Positions 8,498 to 17,406 of a stretch of DNA of 64,000 nucleotides are shown in pieces; positions within the stretch are counted from its first letter, which is position 1, and every line of letters begins with the position of its first letter. Under the pieces are notes generated by a model. The model worked only from the letters and a program-made list of their open reading frames with translations. It did not search any database and was not told the origin of the DNA. The position numbers and the translations under genes were made by a program. Origin of the DNA: Ferruginibacter sp. (GTDB lineage Bacteria; Bacteroidota; Bacteroidia; Chitinophagales; Chitinophagaceae); NCBI RefSeq assembly GCF_028288465.1, contig NZ_JAQBNR010000022.1:124001-188000 (forward strand). Reading direction: 5' to 3'.

Positions 8498-9601
8498 ATG
8501 CGCACATACAAAATCACCAGCCTCTTGACTATCACAAGCTTTGCACTTTTCAGTCATAGCTACGGTCAAAAAATGGCTTCGCTCAAAGACAGTTATAAAA
8601 ATGATTTTTTGATCGGCACCGCTTTAAACGCAACACAGATCGAAGAAAAAGATCCGGTTGCTAAAGTATTTATACCAAAGCAATTCAGTGCCGCAACGCC
8701 GGAGAATATTATGAAAGCCGAAATCATTCATCCGGGTTGGGATAAATATAATTTCGACCTTGCTGATAAATTGGTGGCGTACGGCAAAAAATACAACATC
8801 AAAATAAACGGACATACCCTGGTATGGCATAGCCAGTTGCCGGCTTTTATGCACGGCATGCAGAATGCGGATTCTGTGAAACAATATTTCACCAATCATA
8901 TTAACACAGTTGCCGCACGTTACAACGGCAAAGTATTTTCATGGGATGTAGTGAATGAAGCATTGAACGAAGATGGCACTTTGCGAAAGTCAATTTTTTC
9001 TGATAAGCTCGGACCTGATTTTGTAACAGAAGCCTTCCGCCTGGCCCAGGCTGCGTCACCCGATGCTGAATTGTATTACAACGATTATAACAACGAACAG
9101 CCGGCAAAAAGAGCGGGTTGTATTGCCCTGATAAAAAAGATACAGGCAGCAGGTGTTCGCATTGATGGGGTGGGCATACAGGGCCATTGGCGGGCATCTA
9201 ACATTCCGTTGAAAGATATTGAAGAAAGCATTGTTGAGTATTCAAAGCTTGGGATAAAAGTAATGTTTACAGAACTGGATCTTGGCGTATTACCCAATCC
9301 CTGGGACGGCGATGCGGCTGATGTAAATATGAAAGCGACCTATTCAGCAAAGATGAATCCATACGCCAATGGTTTGCCCGATTCTGTGCAGGCAAAACTG
9401 ACCAAAGGCTATGAAGACTTGTTCAAACTTTTTTTAAAATACAAGACCAATGTCAGCCGTGTTACCTTCTGGGGAGTAAATGACGGACAAAGCTGGCTGA
9501 ATGGCTGGCCGATAAAAGGCAGAACAAATTACCCCTTGCTCTTCGACCGAAACTATCAACCCAAACCTGCATTTGATGCAGTGATTGCGCTAAAAAAATA
9601 A
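8498..9601 (+). CDS. GH10 endo-1,4-beta-xylanase (exported)
   Basis: Cuts the xylan backbone with retention. 367 residues: signal peptide (about 1-23, ending HSYGQ) and one GH10 TIM barrel. Landmarks are GHTLVWHSQLP, the acid/base Glu154 in WDVVNEALNED, and the nucleophile Glu259 in FTELDL. No binding module and no lipobox, so it is probably periplasmic and suited to short substrates let in by a SusCD system. The transporter follows after 20 bp, which indicates co-transcription with it and GH43. Confidence 0.96.
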   Translation: MRTYKITSLLTITSFALFSHSYGQKMASLKDSYKNDFLIGTALNATQIEEKDPVAKVFIPKQFSAATPENIMKAEIIHPGWDKYNFDLADKLVAYGKKYNIKINGHTLVWHSQLPAFMHGMQNADSVKQYFTNHINTVAARYNGKVFSWDVVNEALNEDGTLRKSIFSDKLGPDFVTEAFRLAQAASPDAELYYNDYNNEQPAKRAGCIALIKKIQAAGVRIDGVGIQGHWRASNIPLKDIEESIVEYSKLGIKVMFTELDLGVLPNPWDGDAADVNMKATYSAKMNPYANGLPDSVQAKLTKGYEDLFKLFLKYKTNVSRVTFWGVNDGQSWLNGWPIKGRTNYPLLFDRNYQPKPAFDAVIALKK

Positions 9602-9621
9602 TCACCCACTAAACCACTATC

Positions 9622-11055
9622 ATGATTGCAAGCGAACAAAAATTATCTGTTGTAGAAAAAGTAGGTTACAGCCTGGGCGACCTGGCAGCTAATCTGGTTT
9701 TTCAAACATTGGTTACCTGGATATCTTATTACTACTTAAATATCTACGGTTTAAAACCAGCACATGCTTCTGCATTGACACTTATTGTAGGCCTGATTGC
9801 AGCTTTTGCTTTTAATCCTATGATGGGTGCTATCGCCGACAGAACTGTTTCAAGATGGGGAAAATTCAGGCCCTGGATATTGTGGACTTCCGTACCACTG
9901 GGGGTAGTGGCATTGTTAGCCTTCCGGACACCTCACTTTGAGCAATACCAAAGCAAAGTTATTTATGCGGTAGTTACGTATGCCTTGTTGCTGATGTTAT
10001 ATGCTGCAAACAACTTACCCTACTCAGCATTGAGCGGTGTAATTACCGGGGATATGAAAGAGCGTAACAGTATGTCTTCTTATCGTTTTGTTGCGGTGAT
10101 GTTTGCGCAATTTTTTGTACAGGTATTCATGTATAATTTTATTATTAAAGCGGGCGGAGGAACAGATGCAGAATCAATGAAAACTGGCATCGCTAAAGTA
10201 ATGACAGTGCTGGCCATCATAGGAACTATCATGCTGATCATTTGCTTCTTAGCCACTAAAGAAAGGATTGTTCCCAAGCCTGAACAGAAGTCAAGTTTAA
10301 AAGAAGACCTGTCTGACCTGTTTAAAAACAAACCCTGGATCATCATGCTAACGGTTACCACATTGGTGTTTGTAACGCTGGCAATGAAAGGTGGTTCCTA
10401 TGTTTATTATTTTGAGAACTATGTTGATAAAGCAGAACTGACTTCATTTTTAGAACCCTTTAAAAAATTCCTGCCCACTTTTGAAAATGATACCTCCCTG
10501 GGGTTGGGCGTATTTAATGGTGGCGGTATTTTAGTAGGCTTGTTGGGTATTATGCTGTCGCAGCAATTTGCCAATAAGTATGGTAAGCGAAACACCTTCA
10601 TGGCTTCGTTGTTTATTTCAACCCTCTTCATTATTTTATTTTACTTTTTTCAACCGAAGTCAATTGGGATAATTTTTGGAGCACAAATATTGCACGGCTT
10701 TTTTTACGGCATCAGCACGCCCATATTATGGACCATGATTGCTGACGTAGCCGACTTTAGTGAATGGAAAAATAACCGCAGGGCAACCGCCATTATTTTT
10801 TCTGCCATGATGGTAGGATTAAAAGCCGGCTTAAGTATCGGCAGTTCATTGGTGTCGTGGATATTGGGTAAATATGATTATGTGGCTAACAGTACAAACG
10901 GACAAACAGCAACTGCCATCAACGGTACTAAAATGCTCATTAGTATTTTTCCTGCCATACCATTTCTATTAGCGGTTGCCTTATTATTCTTTTACGAGAT
11001 AAATAAAAAGATGGAAGTACAAATAGAAGCCGATTTAAAAACACGGCGAAACTAA
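9622..11055 (+). CDS. GPH-family sugar:cation symporter (MFS)
   Basis: Inner-membrane transporter of 477 residues with about 12 hydrophobic helices. It begins in the family style (VEKVGYSLGDLAANLVFQ) and has the GPH hallmarks NPMMGAIADR and GKFRPWIL after helix 2. The family moves glycosides, pentosides or hexuronides with H+ or Na+. Its place between GH10 and a leaderless GH43 makes xylo-oligosaccharides or aldouronic acids the likely cargo (inference). No lipid anchor or extra domain is seen. Confidence 0.9.
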   Translation: MIASEQKLSVVEKVGYSLGDLAANLVFQTLVTWISYYYLNIYGLKPAHASALTLIVGLIAAFAFNPMMGAIADRTVSRWGKFRPWILWTSVPLGVVALLAFRTPHFEQYQSKVIYAVVTYALLLMLYAANNLPYSALSGVITGDMKERNSMSSYRFVAVMFAQFFVQVFMYNFIIKAGGGTDAESMKTGIAKVMTVLAIIGTIMLIICFLATKERIVPKPEQKSSLKEDLSDLFKNKPWIIMLTVTTLVFVTLAMKGGSYVYYFENYVDKAELTSFLEPFKKFLPTFENDTSLGLGVFNGGGILVGLLGIMLSQQFANKYGKRNTFMASLFISTLFIILFYFFQPKSIGIIFGAQILHGFFYGISTPILWTMIADVADFSEWKNNRRATAIIFSAMMVGLKAGLSIGSSLVSWILGKYDYVANSTNGQTATAINGTKMLISIFPAIPFLLAVALLFFYEINKKMEVQIEADLKTRRN

Positions 11056-11089
11056 TAACTCATCATTCATAACTCATAACCTCTCAAAA

Positions 11090-12127
11090 ATGCCAGAAGA
11101 TAATATCAACCAAATCGATTTTGACGATTTAAACAAACGTGCTATTTCGCAGCCGCTGGTGACACATATTTTTACAGCTGATCCTTCGGCGCATGTATTC
11201 AACGGAAAAATTTATATCTATCCTTCACACGACATCGATGCCGGTGATGCCTTTGATGACCTGGGCAGTCATTTTGCCATGGAAGATTACCATGTTCTTT
11301 CAATGGATAACCCGCAAAGCGAAGCGGTTGATAATGGCCTGGCCCTGCATGTGAAAGATGTGCCCTGGGCAGCAAAACAAATGTGGGCGCCGGATGCGGC
11401 AGAAAAAGACGGCAGGTATTATTTGTATTTTCCTGCCAAGGGGCATGATGGTATTTTTAGGATCGGTGTTGCAACCAGCAGCTCCCCTGCCGGCCCTTTT
11501 ACGCCGGAACCAGAAGCCATCAAGGGAAGTTTTTCCATAGACCCTGCGGTGTTTAAAGATGAGAATGGTAGCTACTACTTATACTTTGGTGGCATCTGGG
11601 GTGGACAACTGCAACGCTGGCGAACCGGCCAGTTTAACGGCGAACAACCCGATAGTCCGGTTGCTTTTTTACCTGCAGATGATGAGCCTGCGTTGTGTGC
11701 CAAAGTAGCAAAGCTAACCGGTGATCTATTGGAATTTGCAGAAGAACCGAAAGATGTTTTGATAGTGGACGAAAACGGTAACCCTTTATTAAACGGTGAT
11801 AATGACCGCCGTTTTTTTGAAGCCTCCTGGATGCATAAATACAATGGCAAATATTATTTTTCTTACTCTACCGGCGACACGCATTTTTTATGTTATGCCA
11901 TTGGCGACAGTCCTTACGGGCCGTTTACCTACGCAGGAAGAATTTTAGAACCGGTGGTTGGGTGGACCTCACATCATTCTATTTGCGAGTTTAACGGCAA
12001 GTGGTATTTGTTTTATCACGATAGTAGTTTGAGCAACGGTGTTACGCATTTGCGTTGCGTAAAAGTTACCGAACTAACTTATGATGACAATGGCCGGATA
12101 CAGACCATTCGCCCTTACAACGCTTAG
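11090..12127 (+). CDS. GH43 beta-xylosidase/arabinofuranosidase (cytoplasmic)
   Basis: Inverting five-bladed-propeller hydrolase of 345 residues with no signal peptide, so it acts in the cytoplasm on imported oligosaccharides. The catalytic triad is visible: base Asp31 (TADPSAHV), pKa modulator Asp151 (FSIDPAVF) and acid Glu244 (RFFEASWMH). There is no C-terminal beta-sandwich, consistent with subfamily-1-like enzymes (from memory). It follows the symporter by 34 bp. Beta-xylosidase is the favoured activity, with arabinofuranosidase an alternative. Confidence 0.92.
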   Translation: MPEDNINQIDFDDLNKRAISQPLVTHIFTADPSAHVFNGKIYIYPSHDIDAGDAFDDLGSHFAMEDYHVLSMDNPQSEAVDNGLALHVKDVPWAAKQMWAPDAAEKDGRYYLYFPAKGHDGIFRIGVATSSSPAGPFTPEPEAIKGSFSIDPAVFKDENGSYYLYFGGIWGGQLQRWRTGQFNGEQPDSPVAFLPADDEPALCAKVAKLTGDLLEFAEEPKDVLIVDENGNPLLNGDNDRRFFEASWMHKYNGKYYFSYSTGDTHFLCYAIGDSPYGPFTYAGRILEPVVGWTSHHSICEFNGKWYLFYHDSSLSNGVTHLRCVKVTELTYDDNGRIQTIRPYNA

Positions 12128-12189
12128 TCCTGGCGTAAGTGAACAACTGTTTTTTCTAAACAAAAAAATGCACTGATTAAATACAGACA

Positions 12190-13275
12190 ATGAAAAAAAT
12201 ATTCCTCGCCCTGTTGTTGTTAAATGTGTTTATCACATCTGCACAGCAATTTCCACCGGTAACAATCCCTGGCTCTGAAGTAAGAAAAATTACTTCCACT
12301 ATTGTAAATGGCCAGGAATATGAATTGCACATTTTGCTGCCGGCCGGTTATGATACGAGTACAAAAAAATACCCGGTGGTGTACCTGATGGATTCGCAAT
12401 GGGATTTCCCGGTGGTGAAATCTATTTACGGTCAGCAATATTTCGATGGCTTTATTCCGGAGTTGATTGTTGTTGGTGTTACCTGGGGTGGTGCTCATCC
12501 AAATCCTGACAGTCTGCGTGCAAGAGATTATACGCCAACCGGCGAAGCAAGGTTACCACAAAGTGGTGGTGCGGACCATTTTCTTGATTTTATGAAAAAG
12601 GAATTGTTTCCTTTTGTTGAAACCAATTATAAGGCAGATGCAGATAACCGGATTTTGATGGGCTGTTCGCTGGGCGGATTGTTTACGATGTACACTTTAT
12701 TCATCCATACAGATATGTTTACCGGCTATGCCGCAGCGAGCCCTGCCGTTGCCTGGGACAATGAAGTGCTGTACCGCTTTGAAAAAAATTTTGCCGAAAA
12801 GAAATTAGCCAAACCAGTTCGCATATATATGACGGTAGGTGATGTGGAAATGGGAAGACCTGTGTTTGAAAAATTTGCAGGCGATCTGTCGAAGCACAAC
12901 TACTCCAATGTGCAGCTTCGTTCGAAGGTGCTGGAAAACACAGGCCACTCGGGCACCAAAAGCGAAACTTATTCAAGAGGTTTGCAATACATTTTTGAAA
13001 GAGCAAGGCTGCAATTCAGCGCTGAAGAGTTGAATAAATTTGCAGGTACGTATCAATCTTCCAAAGGAGAAAAAGTTGAATTGAAACATGAAGGCAACCA
13101 ATTGTACTTACTTGCCGGCCCGAAAATTAAATTGCTATTGTATGCCAATACCAAAACTCATTTTTATGCTACCCATGAATTTTTTAATATGTATTTTAAA
13201 TTCGCTAATGATAAGATTGAGTCATTTGATTTAGTTCGGTATGGCGGTACACAAACTTTTAATAAAATTAAATAA
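12190..13275 (+). CDS. Exported Fes/esterase-D-like esterase
   Basis: Alpha/beta hydrolase of 361 residues with signal peptide (MKKIFLALLLLNVFITSAQ). The nucleophile elbow GCSLGG contains Ser160, and the His is probably in ENTGHSG. A C-terminal segment of about 85 residues (from EELNKFAGTY) is beta-rich, like the small domains appended to periplasmic esterases (DUF3471-like, from memory). The fold is that of enterochelin-esterase-like proteins, but beside xylan genes an acetyl or hydroxycinnamoyl ester is a better guess. It lies 62 bp after GH43. Confidence 0.8.
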   Translation: MKKIFLALLLLNVFITSAQQFPPVTIPGSEVRKITSTIVNGQEYELHILLPAGYDTSTKKYPVVYLMDSQWDFPVVKSIYGQQYFDGFIPELIVVGVTWGGAHPNPDSLRARDYTPTGEARLPQSGGADHFLDFMKKELFPFVETNYKADADNRILMGCSLGGLFTMYTLFIHTDMFTGYAAASPAVAWDNEVLYRFEKNFAEKKLAKPVRIYMTVGDVEMGRPVFEKFAGDLSKHNYSNVQLRSKVLENTGHSGTKSETYSRGLQYIFERARLQFSAEELNKFAGTYQSSKGEKVELKHEGNQLYLLAGPKIKLLLYANTKTHFYATHEFFNMYFKFANDKIESFDLVRYGGTQTFNKIK

Positions 13276-13609
13276 CAGGATGACAAATTTTGACCGCATA
13301 CTGTTTAACGGCCTCATAAAAAAAGCGTTAAGAAAATTTGAATGATTGCCGTTAAGAAACCGACGAAGGAGGTTCATTGAAACAAATAAAAAATAACATA
13401 AATGAAATAAATGAAATTGATGTTACAAATGTCTGGATTTGCTATTAGTCCGTAAGTCGCACTAAAGCCCAGACATATTTTGCCGCTCGAGCTAATTTCA
13501 TTTTAGGCAAGCATTCAAATTTTTAGTTTTTTTTATGCAGCCTTGATTTTTTTTGTTACTTTTTTTTATCAAGAAAAAAAAGTAAGTAGACACTAACGGA
13601 GACTGGATA
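13276..13609. other. Intergenic region with A/T-rich repeat hairpin
   Basis: About 330 bases with no gene. The main content is the A/T hairpin at 13556-13585 and A/T-rich runs with partial short repeats (AAATAAATGAAAT). It splits the plus-strand genes into a GH67-to-esterase group and a SASA-CE15 pair. Confidence 0.6.
13556..13585. terminator. Perfect A/T-rich hairpin, bidirectional terminator candidate
   Basis: TTACTTTTTTTT (13556-13567) pairs perfectly with AAAAAAAAGTAA (13574-13585) around ATCAAG. An upstream CTTGAT could pair alternatively with the loop ATCAAG. The stem has few GC pairs, so it may be a dispersed Bacteroidota repeat rather than a strong terminator. Confidence 0.5.
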
Positions 13610-13617
13610 TAGCTTTG
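13610..13617 (+). promoter_or_regulatory. Candidate -7 box for the SASA-CE15 pair
   Basis: TAGCTTTG matches TAnnTTTG exactly and lies 34 bp before the SASA start codon. No TTG was found at the usual distance upstream, so only half of the promoter is supported. Confidence 0.4.
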
Positions 13618-13651
13618 CGGCTTACCTGATTATTAAACAACATACAGTCGT

Positions 13652-15595
13652 ATGAAACGAGTACTCATCATTTGGTTATTACTTGCTCAGTTAATCATTG
13701 CGGAGAAATCTTTCAGCCAGATTGTGTTACCGCAAATTGTACGGGACAGTATGGTATTGCAACGGGATGCAACAATCAATGTCTGGGGATGGGCATCAAA
13801 AGGAGAAAAAGTAACCATTGATTTTAATAAAAAAAACTTTAAAACAACAACAGGTAAAGATGGCAAATGGAAAATTGCATTGCCTGCTATGGAGGCTGGT
13901 GGCCCATATACAATGACCATCTCAGGAAAAAATAAAATCACCCTTACCAATATTTTGATCGGCGATGTTTGGTTTTGCAGTGGCCAGTCAAACATGGTTC
14001 ACCAGTTAAACATTCATGATGTGCGGTATGCCGACGAAATCGTCCATGCCAATTTTCCGGAGATAAGACAATTTCTTATTCCCACACTCACCAGCCTGCA
14101 AGGGCCGAAAGAAAATCTGCCAAGCGGTTTTTGGAATGCCGCTATTGGTGAAGCAGTCAGACCTTTTTCAGCAGTCGCGTATTTTTTCGCAAAGCAATTG
14201 TATCAAAAATATCATGTGCCCATCGGTATCATTAATGCAAGCGTTGGTGGTACACCCATTGAAGCGTGGACCAGTGAAGAAGGGTTGAAAGATTTTCCCG
14301 ACCTCGTTAGCACCATCCAAAAAAACAAGGATACCAACTACATCAACAGCCAGGCAAGGATTGCTTTGGCAATGAATGCAGGCAGACAAAATGCAACAGT
14401 GCAGGATAAAGGTTTAACCGGACCACTACCCTGGTACGAAATCAACTATATACCCAAAGGATGGCAAACCATTGCGGTACCCGGCTATTGGGAAGACCAG
14501 GGCATCAGCAACCTGGATGGTGTTGTCTGGTACCGAAAAGAAATTGACCTGCCTGCATCGATGGTGGGCAAACCAGCCAAAGTTTTTTTGGGCAGAATTG
14601 TAGATGCTGACGTTTTATACATCAATGGAAAACAAGTGGGGGCTACCACTTACCTGTATCCTCAAAGAAGATATCCTGTGCCGGCAGGTGTATTGAAAGA
14701 AGGAAAAAATATTGTGGTCGTGAAAGTGACAAACAATGCTGGCAAGGGCGGTTTTGTCAGTGGCAAACCCTATTGTTTGTTTGCCGGAAACGATACCATC
14801 GACCTGAAAGGTTACTGGCAATATAAAGTGGGCGAAGTATCCATTCCAAAGACAGGTAGCATTTTTGGTACAACTATCAATCCACAAAATCAGCCTGCGG
14901 CTTTATACAACGCAATGGTGGCACCCGTTACCAATTATACCATTAAAGGGATATTGTGGTACCAGGGCGAAAGCAACATCGGCAACGCAACCGGCTATGC
15001 GCAACTACAGCCTGCGCAAATCAACGACTGGCGCAGTAAATGGCAACAGGGCAATCTGCCTTTTCTGTGGGTGCAGCTCCCCAATTTTATGGATGCTAAT
15101 TATCTTCCTTCTGAAAGTCAGTGGGCGGAATTGAGAGAAGCACAATTCAAATCTTTGTCTGTGCCCCATACCGGGATGGCAGTTGCCATTGATTTGGGCG
15201 AATGGAATGATATACATCCCGACAATAAAAAAGATGTGGGCGAACGGCTGGCACTTGTTGCTGAAAAAGTTGCTTACGGAGAAAATATAGTTTATTCGGG
15301 GCCGCTTTTTCAATCTGCTTCTATTGATGGAAACAAGATCACCCTTTCGTTTACCAATACCGGTGCAGGCCTTGTCAGTAAGGATGGTGAACCACTGAGT
15401 GAATTTGCGATTGCTGGTGCCGATAAAAAATTTGTTTGGGCGAATGCCATCATTAAAGGCAACCAGGTAATTGTCTGGAATGACACTGTCACAGCTCCCT
15501 TGTATGTACGATATGCATGGGCAGATAACCCGGTCAATCCAAACCTGTATAATAAGGACGGCTTGCCTGCATCACCGTTCAGAACAGATCAATAA
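13652..15595 (+). CDS. SASA-type O-acetylesterase with inserted jelly-roll domain
   Basis: Exported 647-residue carbohydrate O-acetylesterase. After the signal peptide (about 1-23) comes an Ig-like N-terminal domain (24-100). The split SGNH/SASA catalytic domain has the nucleophile in SGQSNM (Ser113) and the Asp-His pair near DLGEWNDIHPDN. Inserted at about 265-385 is a GH2-type sugar-binding jelly roll (GYWEDQGISNLDGVVWYRKE). This layout matches sialate-O-acetylesterase-like proteins that deacetylate plant polymers (CE20-like, from memory). Xylan or xyloglucan deacetylation fits here. It lies 38 bp before CE15 and is probably co-transcribed with it. Confidence 0.88.
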   Translation: MKRVLIIWLLLAQLIIAEKSFSQIVLPQIVRDSMVLQRDATINVWGWASKGEKVTIDFNKKNFKTTTGKDGKWKIALPAMEAGGPYTMTISGKNKITLTNILIGDVWFCSGQSNMVHQLNIHDVRYADEIVHANFPEIRQFLIPTLTSLQGPKENLPSGFWNAAIGEAVRPFSAVAYFFAKQLYQKYHVPIGIINASVGGTPIEAWTSEEGLKDFPDLVSTIQKNKDTNYINSQARIALAMNAGRQNATVQDKGLTGPLPWYEINYIPKGWQTIAVPGYWEDQGISNLDGVVWYRKEIDLPASMVGKPAKVFLGRIVDADVLYINGKQVGATTYLYPQRRYPVPAGVLKEGKNIVVVKVTNNAGKGGFVSGKPYCLFAGNDTIDLKGYWQYKVGEVSIPKTGSIFGTTINPQNQPAALYNAMVAPVTNYTIKGILWYQGESNIGNATGYAQLQPAQINDWRSKWQQGNLPFLWVQLPNFMDANYLPSESQWAELREAQFKSLSVPHTGMAVAIDLGEWNDIHPDNKKDVGERLALVAEKVAYGENIVYSGPLFQSASIDGNKITLSFTNTGAGLVSKDGEPLSEFAIAGADKKFVWANAIIKGNQVIVWNDTVTAPLYVRYAWADNPVNPNLYNKDGLPASPFRTDQ

Positions 15596-15633
15596 CAACT
15601 CATTCTTTCCTAATTGTAATAAATGGCTTCTAT

Positions 15634-17175
15634 ATGAAAAAATATTTGATACTCTTTTTGTCCACTTGCATGACGGCTACAGCAACGGCACAAACAACAC
15701 CTGTCGATAGCAGCAAATATCCACGACTGAACACCTTTACCGCCCAGCAGGATCATGCGCTTATGATGAAGCAACTGGGAATTACTGCTTTGCGGCCCGG
15801 CCCGAGTGGCAATCCTGCAGACGCCAATCATGCCAACGAAGATGAGTATATCGCCAATCCCTGTCCGTTGCTGCCTGATGCCTTAACAACAAAAAAAGGT
15901 AAAAAGGTAACCACGGCAGATCAATGGTGGAAGGAAAGACGCCCCGAGATTGCAGCAGATTTTGAAACAGAAATGTATGGAAAGATACCAGCCAAAACAC
16001 CTAAGGTAACCTGGACAGCAAAAATTACTGACTACGAATTTGTTGGCCGCACACCTGTCATCGCCAAACAAATGGTGGGGCATGTCGACAACAGTGATTA
16101 TCCGCTCATCGATGTAAACATCAACATGGTGCTGGTGCTGCCGATGAATGTAAAAGGTCCGGTTCCGGTATTGATTATGTTTGGCTTTCCTGCATTGCCT
16201 TCTCCTGCGCAACCCTCTCCGGCAGATATGGAAAAATTGAACAGCACATTTAAGGAACTGATGATAAAACAGAACCCGGAATTAAAAGCGGTGTTTGATC
16301 GCTACCCTGCTTACTCACCAGTTACCCGGCTGGCAGGTCCTAATTTTTTTGCACCACCCCCCACCGATCCGTCACCAACAGAACAGTTGATTGCAGCGGG
16401 CTGGGGCTATTGCGTGTTGGAACCCAACAGTATTCAGGCGGACAATGGCGCCGGACTTACAAGAGGTATTATTGGTTTGGTAAATAAAGGACAACCCCGT
16501 AAACCGGATGATTGGGGCGCTTTAAGAGCCTGGGGCTGGGGTGCATCCAGGGCATTGGATTATTTTGAAACAGACAGCCTGATCAATACAAAAAAAGTAG
16601 GCATAGAAGGGGTATCCCGATATGGTAAGGCAGCACTGGTCACCATGGCTTTTGATCAGCGTTTTGCCGTGGCGCTGATAGGCTCTTCCGGAAAAGGTGG
16701 TTCTACTTTACACCGCCGTACATTTGGCGAAGCCGTTGAAAGTCTTGCCGGCAGCGGAGAATATCATTGGATGGCAGGTAATTATTTAAAATATGCAACA
16801 GCAGCATCTTCCTTCGGCAGCAAGACAGGTTGCGACCTTCCGGTAGATTCACATGAGCTGATTGCATTGTGTGCACCAAGACCAACCTTTATCAGCTATG
16901 GTATTCCGGAAAAAGGCGATGCCAAATGGCTCGATCAAATAGGCAGTTACAAAGCCACCATTGCAGCGGGTACTGTTTTTAAATTGCTTGGTGCAAAAGA
17001 CCTGGGCGTGAGCAATGATTACAACACAGAAAAAATGCCGCCGGTACTGACTGGTTTGCTGGATGGCCAACTAGCCTGGAGGCAGCATGATGGCGGCCAT
17101 ACTGATGCGCCCAACTTTTCGTCTTTTATTCCATGGGCCAACAGGGAATTGAAGTATGTAAGAGTTGCAAAATAA
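15634..17175 (+). CDS. CE15 glucuronoyl (methyl) esterase
   Basis: Cleaves the ester between xylan 4-O-methylglucuronate and lignin alcohols. Signal peptide about 1-19; about 495 mature residues forming one alpha/beta hydrolase. The CE15 signature is EGVSRYGKAAL with nucleophile Ser328; the position before Ser is Val, a common bacterial variant of the fungal GCSRxG. The catalytic His is in RQHDGGHTDAP (485 or 489). RAWGWGASRALDY and CAPRPTFISYG are also typical. Its presence argues that the natural substrate is lignified glucuronoxylan. Last gene of the plus-strand group; hairpins follow at 17.3 kb. Confidence 0.93.
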   Translation: MKKYLILFLSTCMTATATAQTTPVDSSKYPRLNTFTAQQDHALMMKQLGITALRPGPSGNPADANHANEDEYIANPCPLLPDALTTKKGKKVTTADQWWKERRPEIAADFETEMYGKIPAKTPKVTWTAKITDYEFVGRTPVIAKQMVGHVDNSDYPLIDVNINMVLVLPMNVKGPVPVLIMFGFPALPSPAQPSPADMEKLNSTFKELMIKQNPELKAVFDRYPAYSPVTRLAGPNFFAPPPTDPSPTEQLIAAGWGYCVLEPNSIQADNGAGLTRGIIGLVNKGQPRKPDDWGALRAWGWGASRALDYFETDSLINTKKVGIEGVSRYGKAALVTMAFDQRFAVALIGSSGKGGSTLHRRTFGEAVESLAGSGEYHWMAGNYLKYATAASSFGSKTGCDLPVDSHELIALCAPRPTFISYGIPEKGDAKWLDQIGSYKATIAAGTVFKLLGAKDLGVSNDYNTEKMPPVLTGLLDGQLAWRQHDGGHTDAPNFSSFIPWANRELKYVRVAK

Positions 17176-17295
17176 TGATCTTTTATTGAATGGAGTGTTA
17201 TGGTAACATTCTCCGTTAACCCAGTAAAGGATGTAGACCAGGCCAGCTAAACGCTGCGCTATTTTTAAATAGTACAGGCAAAACATAAAAATTTT

Positions 17296-17320
17296 CATTG
17301 GCATGACTGCCAATGGTTTT
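17296..17320 (+). terminator. Hairpin with T tract after CE15
   Basis: CATTGGCA (17296-17303) pairs with TGCCAATG (17308-17315) around TGAC, followed by GTTTTT. It is a plausible plus-strand terminator for the SASA-CE15 unit, although 120 bp past the CE15 stop. Confidence 0.6.
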
Positions 17321-17334
17321 TCAGTAAAGACCAT

Positions 17335-17364
17335 AAAAATGCCCGCTGAGAAGCCAGCGGGCAT
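17335..17364 (-). terminator. Strong intrinsic terminator of PUL 1
   Basis: ATGCCCGCTG (17339-17348) pairs perfectly with CAGCGGGCAT (17355-17364). Read on the minus strand, the stem is followed by a U run (A17335-17339 on plus). It lies 42 bp past the stop of the last PUL 1 gene. Confidence 0.8.
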
Positions 17365-17406
17365 CAACAATTATTTTCGTCTACTTATGGCAGCCAGATC
17401 ATCAAT

